From NCBI GenBank assembly GCA_017303975.1, contig JAFLBG010000025.1, positions 1 through 50,637 of the forward strand: 50,637 nt of DNA. The letters run 5' to 3'. Shown here one piece after another: positions 9,813 to 19,463 of the stretch. The stretch is from Bacteroidota bacterium. Lineage in GTDB: Bacteria; Bacteroidota; Bacteroidia; JAFLBG01. The position numbers were made by a program, and so were the translations under genes. A model generated the notes under the pieces. The model was not told where the DNA came from. It made no database searches and saw nothing but the letters and a program-made list of their open reading frames with translations. How positions within the stretch are numbered: the stretch's first letter is position 1; each line of letters begins with the position of its first letter.

Positions 9813-10118
9813 TTACATGTTACTGAATAACACAATGTGTTTAGCAATTATATTTTTCTGGAAATACTCCGGAAGCCTTGACCAGTCGAATACTTCAACT
9901 ACAATAGGAATATTACTTTCTTTTATTTTTTCTTTTATTGCTAGCAACACATCCATTGGAAGTTGCTCAAGATTTTTTGTTCTAACAACTAAGTCCAAAT
10001 CACTTCCTTCGTGCGCTGTTCCATCAACACGGCTTCCGTGCGCCCATACTTCTATAGGTATTTCTACACTCGAAAAGATTGTTTCTAAATGTTGCCTGTA
10101 TTTATCCTTTAGCACCAT
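9813..10118 (-). CDS. MNT-type nucleotidyltransferase, probable antitoxin of a HEPN/MNT pair
   Basis: 101 residues, a minimal nucleotidyltransferase. The signature is exact: G28-S29, ten residues, then D40-x-D42 (GSX10DXD), which binds metal and ATP in the pol-beta fold. In characterised HEPN/MNT systems (type VII toxin-antitoxin) the MNT protein AMPylates the HEPN toxin and neutralises it. The gene overlaps the upstream HEPN gene by 17 bp, so the two are translationally coupled. Family knowledge gives the role; nothing in this window proves toxicity. Confidence 0.9.
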   Translation of the reverse strand: MVLKDKYRQHLETIFSSVEIPIEVWAHGSRVDGTAHEGSDLDLVVRTKNLEQLPMDVLLAIKEKIKESNIPIVVEVFDWSRLPEYFQKNIIAKHIVLFSNM

Positions 10119-10536
10119 TGTTCGATAGATTAATAGCTTCAGAAAGATGTGTAGCGTCTTCTATGAATTTAGGTAACAACTTGATAGTTTCTTCCGCAAA
10201 GTTAACTCCGTAATCGTGCGCGGTATTATTTCTATTATCTCTGTATTGGAGCCAACGTTCGCAGGTTTCATCGCTAATGATGCTTCTCAAAACAGCTTGT
10301 CTGAACAAATCTTTAAAGTATAACTTATCCACTTCCCTTGATGAATGAAAGTAGGGTTTTAATATTTTTTTTAGAAGCTTTCCACTTTGCTCTAATATTA
10401 TTTCAAACTCTTTTATGCAGGCCGATCGGTATATCTCGTAGTCAATTGTTGTAGGATTTGTTGTAATAAGCGCAGCATAAGCCTTGTTCAAAGTAGCAAT
10501 ACATCTGTTGTAATAAGTAGTATCTATTGTGTGCAT
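10102..10536 (-). CDS. HEPN-domain protein (HI0074/HepT-like), probable ribonuclease toxin
   Basis: 144 residues, all-alpha. It carries the HEPN nuclease signature R102-N-x3-H107 followed by Y109 (RX4HXY). In studied HepT toxins the arginine and histidine form the RNase active site, and the tyrosine two residues after the histidine is the site AMPylated by the partner MNT enzyme. All three residues are present, so the toxin looks catalytically intact. It precedes and overlaps the MNT gene (toxin first). The pair is inserted between the sucB and lpxK housekeeping genes. A non-toxin role as a 'nucleotidyltransferase substrate-binding' protein is the older annotation of the same family. Confidence 0.88.
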   Translation of the reverse strand: MHTIDTTYYNRCIATLNKAYAALITTNPTTIDYEIYRSACIKEFEIILEQSGKLLKKILKPYFHSSREVDKLYFKDLFRQAVLRSIISDETCERWLQYRDNRNNTAHDYGVNFAEETIKLLPKFIEDATHLSEAINLSNNGAKG

Positions 10537-10585
10537 TAAACTATTTTGAGCTTATTTTACTATTTAAACATTCGTACTATGTTTT

Positions 10586-11842
10586 CTACATCCCCAACAA
10601 CACGTCATTCGGGTCTTTCCCGCCAAATAACATTTTCGAAGGATTCTCGCACATCTCTTTTACTTTTACTAAAAAGCCTACCGACTCACGCCCATCAATG
10701 ATTCGATGATCGTATGACAATGCAACGTACATCATCGGACGAATAACTACCTGACCATTCACAGCTATTGGACGCTCTACAACATTATGCATACCTAAAA
10801 TAGCACTTTGTGGAGGATTTATAATTGGTGTTGACATCAACGAGCCAAACACACCACCATTGGTAATGGTAAAGGTTCCACCTTCCATGTCTTTTAATTC
10901 TATTTTATTATCGCGTGCTTTAATTGCCAAATTTTTTATCTCTGTTTCAATTTGCGCCAAAGACATTCCTTCTGCATTTCTCAATACCGGAACTACTAAG
11001 CCTTTTGGAGCACTCACGGCAATACCTACATCACAATATTTATGATATACTATTTCTTCCCCATCAATCATGGCATTCACGGCAGGGAAATGATACAACG
11101 CCTCACAAACGGCTTTGGCAAAGAAACTCATGAACCCTAAATTGGTTCCATATTTTTCTTTGAATTTATCTTTATACTTAGCACGCAACGCATAAATATT
11201 GCTCATGTCCACCTCATTAAATGTGGTGAGCATAGCTGTTTGATTTTTAACAGCCACTAATCGTTGTGCTAACTTTTTACGAAGCGGTGTCATTTTCTGA
11301 CGATCCGTATCACGCGATCCAGCCCAACCTACTAGTGCTTTGGTATCAAAACCTTTGCTCATAGCGGCAAGCACATCTTGCTTAGTAATTCTACCATCCT
11401 TACCATTTGCAGGCACTTGAGAGGAAGCTATTTTATTCTCTTCCATCATTTTCTTGGCAGCGGGAGATGGCGTTCCACTCGCGTAAGATGAATTTTGCAC
11501 GCTGGATGATACTTGTTGAGCAGCTTCAGAAGTCTTACTTTCCGTTTTTACAGCTTCCTGCTTTGTACTTTGTACATTAGACTTTGTACTTTTCTCCCCT
11601 TTTACACTAGTATCAATCTTACAAACTACATCGCCAACCTTTACGGTATCTCCTTCTTTAGCTAATAACTTTACAGCACCACTTTCCTCTGCATTAATGG
11701 TTAATGTAGCTTTATCAGAATCTATTTCTGCCAGCTCTTGGTCTTTTTCTACATACTCACCATCTTTTACAATCCAACGAGCTATATTCACTTCCGTTAT
11801 TGATTCTCCCGGGCTTGGTACTTTTATTTCGATTAATGACAT
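10586..11842 (-). CDS. sucB: Dihydrolipoyllysine succinyltransferase, E2 of 2-oxoglutarate dehydrogenase
   Basis: 418 residues. E2 transfers the succinyl group from E1 via lipoamide to CoA in the TCA cycle. Domain order: one lipoyl domain (residues 1-77, lipoyl lysine K44 in DSDKA), a Lys/Ser/Gln-rich flexible linker (about 80-118), a peripheral subunit-binding domain ([18 protein letters not shown], about 124-160), then the catalytic acyltransferase domain ending with the active-site [11 protein letters not shown]. It starts 5 bp after the E1 gene ends, so E1 and E2 form an operon. The E3 (lpd) gene is not nearby. Confidence 0.96.
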   Translation of the reverse strand: MSLIEIKVPSPGESITEVNIARWIVKDGEYVEKDQELAEIDSDKATLTINAEESGAVKLLAKEGDTVKVGDVVCKIDTSVKGEKSTKSNVQSTKQEAVKTESKTSEAAQQVSSSVQNSSYASGTPSPAAKKMMEENKIASSQVPANGKDGRITKQDVLAAMSKGFDTKALVGWAGSRDTDRQKMTPLRKKLAQRLVAVKNQTAMLTTFNEVDMSNIYALRAKYKDKFKEKYGTNLGFMSFFAKAVCEALYHFPAVNAMIDGEEIVYHKYCDVGIAVSAPKGLVVPVLRNAEGMSLAQIETEIKNLAIKARDNKIELKDMEGGTFTITNGGVFGSLMSTPIINPPQSAILGMHNVVERPIAVNGQVVIRPMMYVALSYDHRIIDGRESVGFLVKVKEMCENPSKMLFGGKDPNDVLLGM

Positions 11843-11847
11843 ATTTT

Positions 11848-14610
11848 CTATTTATTTTTTTTAGTACTTGTTTTCTTACTTTTTTCAGCAACAGGGCTCA
11901 CTTCAAATATTTTAGTCATAATTGCTTTATCTTGTTCGGCATGAATTTTTGCAAATCCTGTTGCAGGGCTTGCATTTTCTACTCGTCCAACATATTGCAA
12001 ATTTAAGTGTTTAAGCATACGCAGTACAAAAGTCCATGCGCCCATATTTTCAGGCTCTTCTTGTGCCCAAATATACTCTTTGGCATTCTTATACTTTGCT
12101 ACCACTTCATTTATCTGCTTATGAGGCACAGGATACAACTGCTCTACACGAACAATGGCTATATCGTTGTTTTTATATTTCTCGCGCTGTTCGTATAATT
12201 CGTAATAAATTTTTCCGGAGCAAAACACAATACGTTTCACATCTTTTACTTTCGCTTTAGAGTCATCTATTACTTCTTGGAAATTACTTTTCGTAAAGTC
12301 TGCAACGCCTGAAACACATAACGGATAACGCAATAACTTTTTAGGAGTAAAGCATATCAAAGGCTTTCTGAAATCACGCTTCAGCTGTCTTCGGATGGCA
12401 TGAAACTGGTTTGCAGGTGTAGTGCAATTCAGTATTTGAATGTTGTTTTCGGCACATTGCTGTAAAAAGCGTTCCATACGTGCGCTGGAATGTTCCGGTC
12501 CTTGGCCCTCGTATCCGTGTGGCAGCAACATTACCAAGCCATTCATTCGTCTCCATTTATCTTCAGAGGATGTAATAAACTGGTCGATAATAATTTGAGC
12601 CCCGTTAAAAAAATCGCCAAATTGAGCTTCCCAAATAGTAAGTGCATTAGGCGAAGCCATGGCATAGCCATATTCAAAGCCCAGTACACCATATTCAGAA
12701 AGCAACGAATTGTAAATATTTAATTTTGCTTGTGTGTCGGAAATATTATTCAGTGGAATATATTCTTCTTCAGAATCCTCTACTTTAACCACTGCATGAC
12801 GATGAGAGAAGGTTCCTCGCTCTACATCTTGCCCACTAAAGCGCACAGGATGTCCTTCGTTAAGTAAAGACGCATACGCTAGTAGCTCTGCCATTGCCCA
12901 GTCGTAAGAGTCTTTCGAAATCATAGACTGGCGGTCTTTAAAGAGGTTTTCTATTTTAGTAAAGAATTTTTTATCTGTCGGTAGTTGTGTTGTTTTTTTT
13001 GCAAGAAATAGAAATACCTTTTCATCAATAGCTGTTTTAGGCGATTGCTCAAAATCCTTGTCGGTAGCCATTCTTACACCTTTCCATTGCCCTTCTAAGA
13101 ACGATGTTATTCGAGCTTTTTCTGTTTGCTTAGCTTCGTCTAATTTATCTTGCAAATGTTTCTTAAAGCTCAGCTCTTGCTCTTTAGCATACTCCGCTTC
13201 TATCGCCCCTTGCGCAAGCAATTGCTGAACATACACTTCTCTTGGGTTTGGATGCTTTGCGATTGCTTTATATAACAATGGCTGTGTAAAGCGAGGTTCA
13301 TCACCTTCGTTATGCCCGTATTTGCGGTAACACAACACATCAATAAATACATCTCTATTAAATTTTTGTCGGAATTCCAATGCTAATTTTACTGTAAACA
13401 CCAACGCCTCTACATCATCACCATTTACATGAAACACAGGAGATAAAACTACTTTAGCCACATCCGTACAATATGTGCTAGAGCGTGCATCTAAGTAATT
13501 GGTTGTAAATCCGACTTGGTTATTTATCACTACATGCACCGTTCCGCCTGTTTTGTAGCCATCTAATGTGGACATTTGGATTACCTCGTACACAATTCCT
13601 TGTCCTGCCAATGCTGCATCTCCATGAATTAATACAGGACAAACTTTACTTACATCTCCATTGTGTCTATTGTCAATCTTTGCACGCACAATGCCCTCTA
13701 CCACAGGATCTACAGCCTCTAAGTGGGATGGATTAGGAGTTAAACTCAAATGTATTTTTTTCCCGTTATCTGTTACCCAATCGGACGAATAGCCCATGTG
13801 GTACTTTACATCTCCATCAAACAGAGAATCTTCGGAGGGGCGACCTTCGAATTCGGTAAAAATATCCTTGTATGTTTTATGTAAAATATTTGCAAGTACA
13901 TTCAAACGCCCTCTGTGCGCCATTCCTATCACAAAATCCTGAATACCCATGTCGGCACCTTTCTCGCAAACTGCTGCCAAGGCGGGAATTACAGCTTCTG
14001 CACCTTCTAGCGAAAAACGCTTTTGTCCAACAAATTTAGTGTGTAAAAAATTTTCGAAAATTACTGCATGCCCTAGGTCTTCTAAAATTTTCTTTTTTTC
14101 ATCTAACGAAAAATTGGGCGTATTGCGGCTTCCTTCCATTTTATCCTGAAGCCATTTTATAACATCCGGATTTCGAATGTACATATACTCTGCACCAATC
14201 GATTGACAATAGGTTTGTGTTAAATGCGCTACAATATCTTTCAATTTTGCAGGCCCAATACCTATTTGCGAACCGGCTTGAAATACAGTTTCTAAATCGG
14301 TCTTAGTTAAACCGAAGTTTTCAATATCTAATGTGGGAGAATACTTTCTTCGCTCACGTACCGGATTGGTGCGTGTAAACAAGTGTCCTCGAGTTCTATA
14401 ATTATTTATAAGATTAACAACATTAAACTCCTTTGAAACGTTCTCCGGAATAATGCCTCCGTTATCCTCAAAATTTTTCTGAGCAAATTCAAAACCCTCG
14501 AAAAATTTTTGCCAAGAAACATCAACAGATGAATTGTCTTTTATGTATTGCTCATATAAGCTATCTACCATTGCAACCTCTGCGCTACCTAAATATGCCA
14601 GTTTATCCAT
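11848..14610 (-). CDS. sucA: 2-oxoglutarate dehydrogenase E1 component
   Basis: 920 residues, normal length for the homodimeric thiamine-diphosphate E1. It decarboxylates 2-oxoglutarate and passes the succinyl group to E2. Recognisable parts are the N-terminal E2-binding segment ([20 protein letters not shown]), '[11 protein letters not shown]', the ThDP/Mg region around [14 protein letters not shown] and NNQVGFTT, '[12 protein letters not shown]', and the C-terminal transketolase-like half with '[17 protein letters not shown]'. The last 20 residues are a Lys-rich tail. It is the first gene of the sucA-sucB unit. The 120-bp upstream gap holds no exact TAnnTTTG match. Confidence 0.97.
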   Translation of the reverse strand: MDKLAYLGSAEVAMVDSLYEQYIKDNSSVDVSWQKFFEGFEFAQKNFEDNGGIIPENVSKEFNVVNLINNYRTRGHLFTRTNPVRERRKYSPTLDIENFGLTKTDLETVFQAGSQIGIGPAKLKDIVAHLTQTYCQSIGAEYMYIRNPDVIKWLQDKMEGSRNTPNFSLDEKKKILEDLGHAVIFENFLHTKFVGQKRFSLEGAEAVIPALAAVCEKGADMGIQDFVIGMAHRGRLNVLANILHKTYKDIFTEFEGRPSEDSLFDGDVKYHMGYSSDWVTDNGKKIHLSLTPNPSHLEAVDPVVEGIVRAKIDNRHNGDVSKVCPVLIHGDAALAGQGIVYEVIQMSTLDGYKTGGTVHVVINNQVGFTTNYLDARSSTYCTDVAKVVLSPVFHVNGDDVEALVFTVKLALEFRQKFNRDVFIDVLCYRKYGHNEGDEPRFTQPLLYKAIAKHPNPREVYVQQLLAQGAIEAEYAKEQELSFKKHLQDKLDEAKQTEKARITSFLEGQWKGVRMATDKDFEQSPKTAIDEKVFLFLAKKTTQLPTDKKFFTKIENLFKDRQSMISKDSYDWAMAELLAYASLLNEGHPVRFSGQDVERGTFSHRHAVVKVEDSEEEYIPLNNISDTQAKLNIYNSLLSEYGVLGFEYGYAMASPNALTIWEAQFGDFFNGAQIIIDQFITSSEDKWRRMNGLVMLLPHGYEGQGPEHSSARMERFLQQCAENNIQILNCTTPANQFHAIRRQLKRDFRKPLICFTPKKLLRYPLCVSGVADFTKSNFQEVIDDSKAKVKDVKRIVFCSGKIYYELYEQREKYKNNDIAIVRVEQLYPVPHKQINEVVAKYKNAKEYIWAQEEPENMGAWTFVLRMLKHLNLQYVGRVENASPATGFAKIHAEQDKAIMTKIFEVSPVAEKSKKTSTKKNK

Positions 14611-14730
14611 AAAATATAACTATTTACAACCAACTTGTCTGCAAATCAACAAAAAGTGGTTAACCATAAATTTAAAAAAAAGGTTGGATAAATAGGGATA
14701 TTAAACGTAATATTTTAAATGGCACTATTA

Positions 14731-16176
14731 CTATTCTACTCGCTTAAAAACATATAACTCAAAAAGTTCTTTATCCTTGGGGCGCGGGGCATTTCCGGAA
14801 TTAAAATAATTTACTTGTTCAAATTGTTTAGACTCCAACAACACTTGTAGTCTGAAATGCCCTTCAGCCGGTGAATAATGGCTATCCCAAATAAATAATT
14901 CGCCTACTTTAATTTTTTGAAGGAAATCATTTTCACGTACACTCCAAATATTTTGAGTTGCATCAAAAGGGTCTTTATTTGTAAAATAGCTCCAATAGGG
15001 ATGTATGTAGTAACTTCTGGCATGAATAAGCTCTGTTTTCTTAAACCAATCAGCAGCCTGCTTAACCACTTGGTCTTCGTAGTTCAATTGTTTGGGGAAA
15101 TTATGTTGTTTGAAAGGCATCCAAAGGGTTGTGCAGATAACTACAAAAAGCAGTAAGTAGTAAAATCCTCTCTCTACCCCTCTCTTCTTAAGAAAGGAGA
15201 GCGGAGTAATTATAAAATTAAATCCTTGTAGAGCAGCAAGACTTAGCAAAGGAGTTACACCAGCAATTACACGAATAAGTCCAAGTGAGCTATGAATTCC
15301 CTTCCACCAAAACACAGAATGTGCAATAAAATATACTAAGAAACATGCGTAAATTAATCGATGGTGATTATAGATTGGGGAGGTTACCACTTGTTTGAAA
15401 CTCAAAAAAAACATAGAAACGACTCCTGCTACAATTAGCACTACTTGGGGTGTTCCAAAAATAAATTCATTTTTTGAAATAAAATGAGTGAGTGTCCCAC
15501 TACCATAAATATCGGCTGCGCCTTTGTAGGGATTGCTATTTAAAATCCAGAAAATATCGTGGTAGTGATACAAAAACCCGGCTAGAGAAAACAACAGTGT
15601 TCCCAAAGGCAATAAAAACAAGGACTTCCATTTTTTGTGGAAAACAAAATAGATTGCAAAAATAGGAATAAGCAAAAACCCCTCGGAGCGCACAAAAGGA
15701 AGGAAGGAAACAAGAATTGCCGAAGTGTTCGGTCTTTGTTTGATTACAAAATAAATGCTTACAACAAGTAGAAAAGCAAAAAGCATTTCTGTAAGTCCGG
15801 AAATAATTGACACAAAGTAAATGGGCGCACACAGCGAAAACAGCGGCACTAAAAACGCATTTGCTAATTTTAATTGCACTGCAATTAAATAACAAAACCA
15901 AGCGGTTGCAATGGCGCAGGCAATGTTAAATATATTAATGCCAACAAATCCGAATTGTGCCAATGGCGCTGAAAGTATTGTAAATAAAGGCTTTCCCCAA
16001 TGATGCAAAAAAAGTTCGGGATGCTGAAACGAATATTTTGAAATCAAAAAATGTTGAATACTGTCGCCACTTTCATAGGTGCCTTCTGATAAAAAACTAA
16101 ATACAACTAGTAAAATAGTGCATGCAAGTAAAAATAATTTTACTGCTTTTTGTTCGGTATGTGGGTTGGGGAGCAA
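14731..16176 (-). CDS. Polytopic membrane protein, glycosyltransferase (GT-C)-like
   Basis: 481 residues with about ten hydrophobic segments and a C-terminal soluble tail of about 100 residues. After the first membrane segment comes an acidic loop (TYESGDSIQHF), the position where GT-C glycosyltransferases such as mannosyltransferases carry catalytic acidic residues. This suggests a lipid-sugar-dependent glycosyltransferase. I cannot identify the family precisely. There is no usable ATG. Translation probably begins at the TTG at 16176 (or a nearby ATT), giving the N-terminus MLPNPHTEQ. It diverges from the DUF4369 gene at 16274. Confidence 0.65.
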   Translation of the reverse strand: MLPNPHTEQKAVKLFLLACTILLVVFSFLSEGTYESGDSIQHFLISKYSFQHPELFLHHWGKPLFTILSAPLAQFGFVGINIFNIACAIATAWFCYLIAVQLKLANAFLVPLFSLCAPIYFVSIISGLTEMLFAFLLVVSIYFVIKQRPNTSAILVSFLPFVRSEGFLLIPIFAIYFVFHKKWKSLFLLPLGTLLFSLAGFLYHYHDIFWILNSNPYKGAADIYGSGTLTHFISKNEFIFGTPQVVLIVAGVVSMFFLSFKQVVTSPIYNHHRLIYACFLVYFIAHSVFWWKGIHSSLGLIRVIAGVTPLLSLAALQGFNFIITPLSFLKKRGVERGFYYLLLFVVICTTLWMPFKQHNFPKQLNYEDQVVKQAADWFKKTELIHARSYYIHPYWSYFTNKDPFDATQNIWSVRENDFLQKIKVGELFIWDSHYSPAEGHFRLQVLLESKQFEQVNYFNSGNAPRPKDKELFELYVFKRVE

Positions 16177-16273
16177 TTTTTTTCGAATTTCTTTTCTCTA
16201 AATAGGTACAGCTTCTTTAACCATCATAATTTATTTACATTTATAAATCTATTAAAATAATTTTAAGAAACAG

Positions 16274-17647
16274 ATGAAACAATTACTATACACCTCTATG
16301 CTTTTATCTATGGTATTTGCAGCCTGCTCTACTAAAGAAATAAAAGATCCTTATCATTTTACTTTAAAGGGCAAGATAAAGGGAAGTAAAAACGACACAT
16401 TGTATTTAGAGCAGATTAAGTTTGGATACAATACCCGAATTGATACTGCAATAACAAACGAAAATGGAGAATTTGGGTTTAGTGGCAAAATAAAAGAGTT
16501 GGCAGCGTACAATCTATTTACCCCTTTTGATGAAGATGTTTCGTTCCCTTTAGATACTTGTACAAATGGCTTTATATCTTTTGCCAAGGATAGCATTTTT
16601 GAAAGCCTAAGATTAAACGGTTTTGTTGATAATGATTTGTTAGAAAGGTATTACAAGGATAAATCGAAAATCAAAAAGTTTGAATTGAATGAAAAAATTA
16701 TGAATAATCAATTTTTAAATTTTGATTCGATTAAGAATGAAATAGAAATGAAACTTCTTGATAAATTAAGGGGTAATGAAGAGGAAGTGGATAAGTCAAA
16801 AGCGATGAAAGTTTTTAGGAGTGGTTTTCTTGTGCAGTTATTCGATGAGTTCTATCAAAAATTTGAGGACCTCAACTCTGAACATAATGGAAATGAAGAC
16901 ACTACTATTTTTTATGATGGAGTTGCTTATCATTCTACGGAAGACTTTATTAGAAAAGTTAAAGCTGGATATGATAGCTCTTTCGTAAAAATAATAGATT
17001 ACTTAAATTACAATCCTTTTACTAGAAAGGAGAATGAAATAAATTTTGATGTGGGTAAAGGGGTAAATAATGTAAGTCATGACATTTCTGTATTAAATAC
17101 AATCTTGTATTTATCAACTAAAAACGAGAAAAATAGTTATTTAAGTGAGTTAAAGGAGAATGTTCAAAAGCTAGAAGACATTATAGAAAAAGACTCCAAA
17201 GTTAAAGATTTTAGCTTACTTGATGATAAAGAAAATGAGTTTAAATTAAATACAATTAAAACGGAATATGTTATTTTATATTTTTGGACATCAGATATCA
17301 GCTGCACCTCTGTGCAATTTAAACATATAAAGCAATTTGTTAGTCAATATGCTGACTATGATTTGTCGGTTATAACCATTTCGTTAGACAAAAAAAAAGC
17401 AGATTGGATAGCTGCATTAGAAAAATATGATCTTGGTAAGTATATTAATCTTATTGACACTAAGGGACCTGATGGGTCTATGGTGGCAAAGGCCTATGAT
17501 GCAAATATAATTTTGCCTCATTTTGTGCTACTATATAAAAATAAAATAATTGCTAAAGATTTTTCATTTTTTTCAATTAAAGAAAAATTAAAAGAAAATG
17601 AAAAAAATATAAAAGCCGAAAAGATGAAACAGAATAATAAAATGTAA
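16274..17647 (+). CDS. DUF4369/TlpA-like lipoprotein with a degenerate thioredoxin active site
   Basis: 457 residues. It has a lipoprotein signal (lipobox VFAAC, Cys18), a DUF4369-like N-terminal beta domain (about 28-120), a long charged helical middle (120-310), and a C-terminal thioredoxin fold (about 318-440: EYVILYFWTSDISC, then VITISLDKKKADWIAAL). Unlike the paralog ending at 6117, the CXXC is missing: the equivalent region reads SDISCTSVQ with a single cysteine. Redox catalysis by a CXXC is therefore unlikely; a binding or structural role fits better. The middle region is very Lys/Glu/Asn-rich. The stop is 3 bp before the ferredoxin start. Confidence 0.8.
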   Translation: MKQLLYTSMLLSMVFAACSTKEIKDPYHFTLKGKIKGSKNDTLYLEQIKFGYNTRIDTAITNENGEFGFSGKIKELAAYNLFTPFDEDVSFPLDTCTNGFISFAKDSIFESLRLNGFVDNDLLERYYKDKSKIKKFELNEKIMNNQFLNFDSIKNEIEMKLLDKLRGNEEEVDKSKAMKVFRSGFLVQLFDEFYQKFEDLNSEHNGNEDTTIFYDGVAYHSTEDFIRKVKAGYDSSFVKIIDYLNYNPFTRKENEINFDVGKGVNNVSHDISVLNTILYLSTKNEKNSYLSELKENVQKLEDIIEKDSKVKDFSLLDDKENEFKLNTIKTEYVILYFWTSDISCTSVQFKHIKQFVSQYADYDLSVITISLDKKKADWIAALEKYDLGKYINLIDTKGPDGSMVAKAYDANIILPHFVLLYKNKIIAKDFSFFSIKEKLKENEKNIKAEKMKQNNKM

Positions 17648-17650
17648 AAA

Positions 17651-17965
17651 ATGCTATACGACAAACACATATTTATCTGCACTAACCAACGTGCAGCAGG
17701 CGCAGCAAGAAAAAGCTGTGGAGAAGCTCACGGATTGGAGATTGTAGATGCTTTCAAAAAGAAGCTAAAAGAAAAAAACTTGCCAATAAAATTAAGAGCC
17801 CAAAAAGCCGGCTGCTTGGACATTTGCGACTTTGGTCAAACTATTGCTATTTATCCAGAAGGTGTATTTTATGTGGGTGTTGAATTAAGTGATGTAGATG
17901 AAATAATTGAACAGCACATCATTAATAACAAACCTGTCGAAAGACTTGTATTTAAGAGAAAATAG
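17651..17965 (+). CDS. Thioredoxin-like [2Fe-2S] ferredoxin
   Basis: 104 residues. Four cysteines at 10, 23, 55 and 59 (C-x12-C-x31-C-x3-C) match the [2Fe-2S] binding pattern of thioredoxin-like ferredoxins, also seen in NuoE-type subunits. The 'GVFYVGVELSDVDEIIEQHI' tail is typical of the small stand-alone members. It should act as a cytoplasmic electron carrier; its redox partner is unknown. The ATG at 17651 follows the upstream stop by 3 bp. It is followed by a palindromic repeat that may end the transcript. Confidence 0.9.
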   Translation: MLYDKHIFICTNQRAAGAARKSCGEAHGLEIVDAFKKKLKEKNLPIKLRAQKAGCLDICDFGQTIAIYPEGVFYVGVELSDVDEIIEQHIINNKPVERLVFKRK

Positions 17966-17991
17966 TGTAATTAGTATTAGTGCGTTTTTTG

Positions 17992-18059
17992 GTCACCCTG
18001 AGCGAAGTCGAAGGGCATGGGCTGGCAAACGCACACCCTTCGACTCCGCACAGGGTGAC
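17992..18059. repeat. Dispersed-type intergenic palindrome (REP-like)
   Basis: Left arm 17992-18015 (gtcaccctgagcgaagtcg...) and right arm 18036-18059 are inverted copies matching at 22 of 24 positions, with a 20-bp spacer. It is much more GC-rich than its surroundings and lies between two converging genes. Palindromes with this CCCTGAGCGAAGTCGAAGGG core recur in many bacterial genomes as intergenic repeats. From one copy I cannot say how many occur here. Confidence 0.8.
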
Positions 18060-18075
18060 GACCCGATTTAAGTTG

Positions 18076-18945
18076 CTAGCTCTTGTTCACTACCTCATTC
18101 AATCTATTTGGATAATCAGTAATAATTCCATCTACTTTAAAGCGTATCAGTTTTTTCATTTTACTTTTTTTGTTTACTGTCCACGGAATAACTTGAATGC
18201 CTTGTGCATGGGCATGCTTAACCGTTTTTCTTCTTACCAATCTATAGTAAGGGCTGTATATGGTTGGTTTAAAAGAAAGTGTGTGCAAATTCTTTTTTAG
18301 CGAATTTTTATTGAGCACCAAAAACGCAGTTTTAATTTCCGGGTCCATTTTATGGATAGCTTCTAATGTGCCTATATCAAAGGATTGTAGAGTAGTTCTG
18401 TTTTTAATATTATTTTCGGACAACACATCCACTACTTTTTTTACAAAAACATCTGTAGGCGGAGTAAATAAATTTTCCCATCCCGGGCTTTGTTTAATTT
18501 CTATATTGTAATTTACAGACTTGCATTTCCCGCTCCTAATAAGCGCTTCAACTGTATCTAGCACTTGAATAAGTAAAGGTTTAACAGTACTTACTTTCTT
18601 TTGCTCCGGATACTTTTTATTGAATTTACTGCCGCAATCAAAACTCAAAACCTCTGCATACGTAAGTTGATAGATGTTGTGTTGCATGCCAACAATTGCC
18701 TCTTTCTTTTTATTCTCACAAATAGCGCCTGAAACCCATGGCTCGTGTGACACCACCAATTGTCCATCTTTTGAAACAACCACATCCAACTCCAGCGTTG
18801 TTACTCCATGCTTCAGCGCCTCTACAAATGCAGGAATTGTATTCTCCGGCATCAATCCTCTACACCCTCGGTGGCCTTGCAAATCGAACGGTTGAGAAAA
18901 TGCAGAAACTCTAGAAACAAGAAACAGCGCTAAGAATATTCTCAT
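18076..18945 (-). CDS. Glycerophosphodiester phosphodiesterase (GDPD family)
   Basis: 289 residues with an N-terminal signal peptide (MRIFLALFLVSRVSAFS), so it is periplasmic or secreted. The GDPD core is intact: GHRGCRGLMPENTIPAF (catalytic His and the Glu-Asn pair), 'TLELDVVVSKDGQLVVSHEP' (metal ligands and the second catalytic His), NIEIKQSPG, and a C-terminal 'VIPWTVNKKSKMKKLI...VDGIITDYPN'. It hydrolyses glycerophosphodiesters to glycerol 3-phosphate and an alcohol, for phospholipid head-group recycling. It is a single gene, convergent with the ferredoxin. Confidence 0.93.
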   Translation of the reverse strand: MRIFLALFLVSRVSAFSQPFDLQGHRGCRGLMPENTIPAFVEALKHGVTTLELDVVVSKDGQLVVSHEPWVSGAICENKKKEAIVGMQHNIYQLTYAEVLSFDCGSKFNKKYPEQKKVSTVKPLLIQVLDTVEALIRSGKCKSVNYNIEIKQSPGWENLFTPPTDVFVKKVVDVLSENNIKNRTTLQSFDIGTLEAIHKMDPEIKTAFLVLNKNSLKKNLHTLSFKPTIYSPYYRLVRRKTVKHAHAQGIQVIPWTVNKKSKMKKLIRFKVDGIITDYPNRLNEVVNKS

Positions 18946-18999
18946 TTGGGTATTTATTTTTAATTTACGTGTTTCAAATTACACAAATAATACATCAAA

Positions 19000-19356
19000 A
19001 TGAACATCACGAACCCTGCTATTTATTTGTCGCAGCAAGAAATAGTTGATGCCCTCATTTTGCAATTAAATAAAGACTTTGAATTAACGGACAATTTATT
19101 TATCGTTTCTAATTACGCTACAACTTATATAGAATTACTTTCTCAAATCAGACATTTTATTAAAACCTGCAATCCCGAAAAATTAGCATCTATTTTATAT
19201 CGAGTGGATGTTTCTGAGCAATCTTTCCTGAAAAACTTTGGATTGATGGTGGATGGGAAAGAAGAAAACGAAGCTTTAGCCCGTCAAATCATTTTTCGTG
19301 AATTATACAAAGTCTTACTGCGGAAAGATGTTCTCAGAGCAAATACAAACACCTAA
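19000..19356 (+). CDS. Conserved small hypothetical protein
   Basis: 118 residues, predicted mostly alpha-helical and cytoplasmic, with no signal peptide or membrane segment. I do not recognise a family. The pattern of a helical N-terminus, a 'LLSQIRHFIKTCNPEKLASILYRVDVSE' centre and an 'ARQIIFRELYKVLLRKDVLR' basic tail is like a small conserved Bacteroidetes protein. The coding frame is clean from ATG to stop and is followed by its own intergenic region. No function is inferred. Confidence 0.7.
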   Translation: MNITNPAIYLSQQEIVDALILQLNKDFELTDNLFIVSNYATTYIELLSQIRHFIKTCNPEKLASILYRVDVSEQSFLKNFGLMVDGKEENEALARQIIFRELYKVLLRKDVLRANTNT

Positions 19357-19411
19357 AAATCAACAATTTATACCGAATCGTTTTTTTTCTTAAGAATAAT
19401 CGTAAAAAATG

Positions 19412-19442
19412 TTGACTTCCGCTCTTAAATGAGGTATTTTTG
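19412..19442 (+). promoter_or_regulatory. Bacteroidetes promoter for the gene at 19464
   Basis: TTG at 19412-19414 and TATTTTTG at 19435-19442, separated by 20 bp, match the Bacteroidetes consensus (TTG, 19-21 bp, TAnnTTTG). A start near 19448 would give a leader of about 16 nt to the ATG at 19464. Confidence 0.75.
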
Positions 19443-19463
19443 CAACCTAAACTTAACCTAGTA

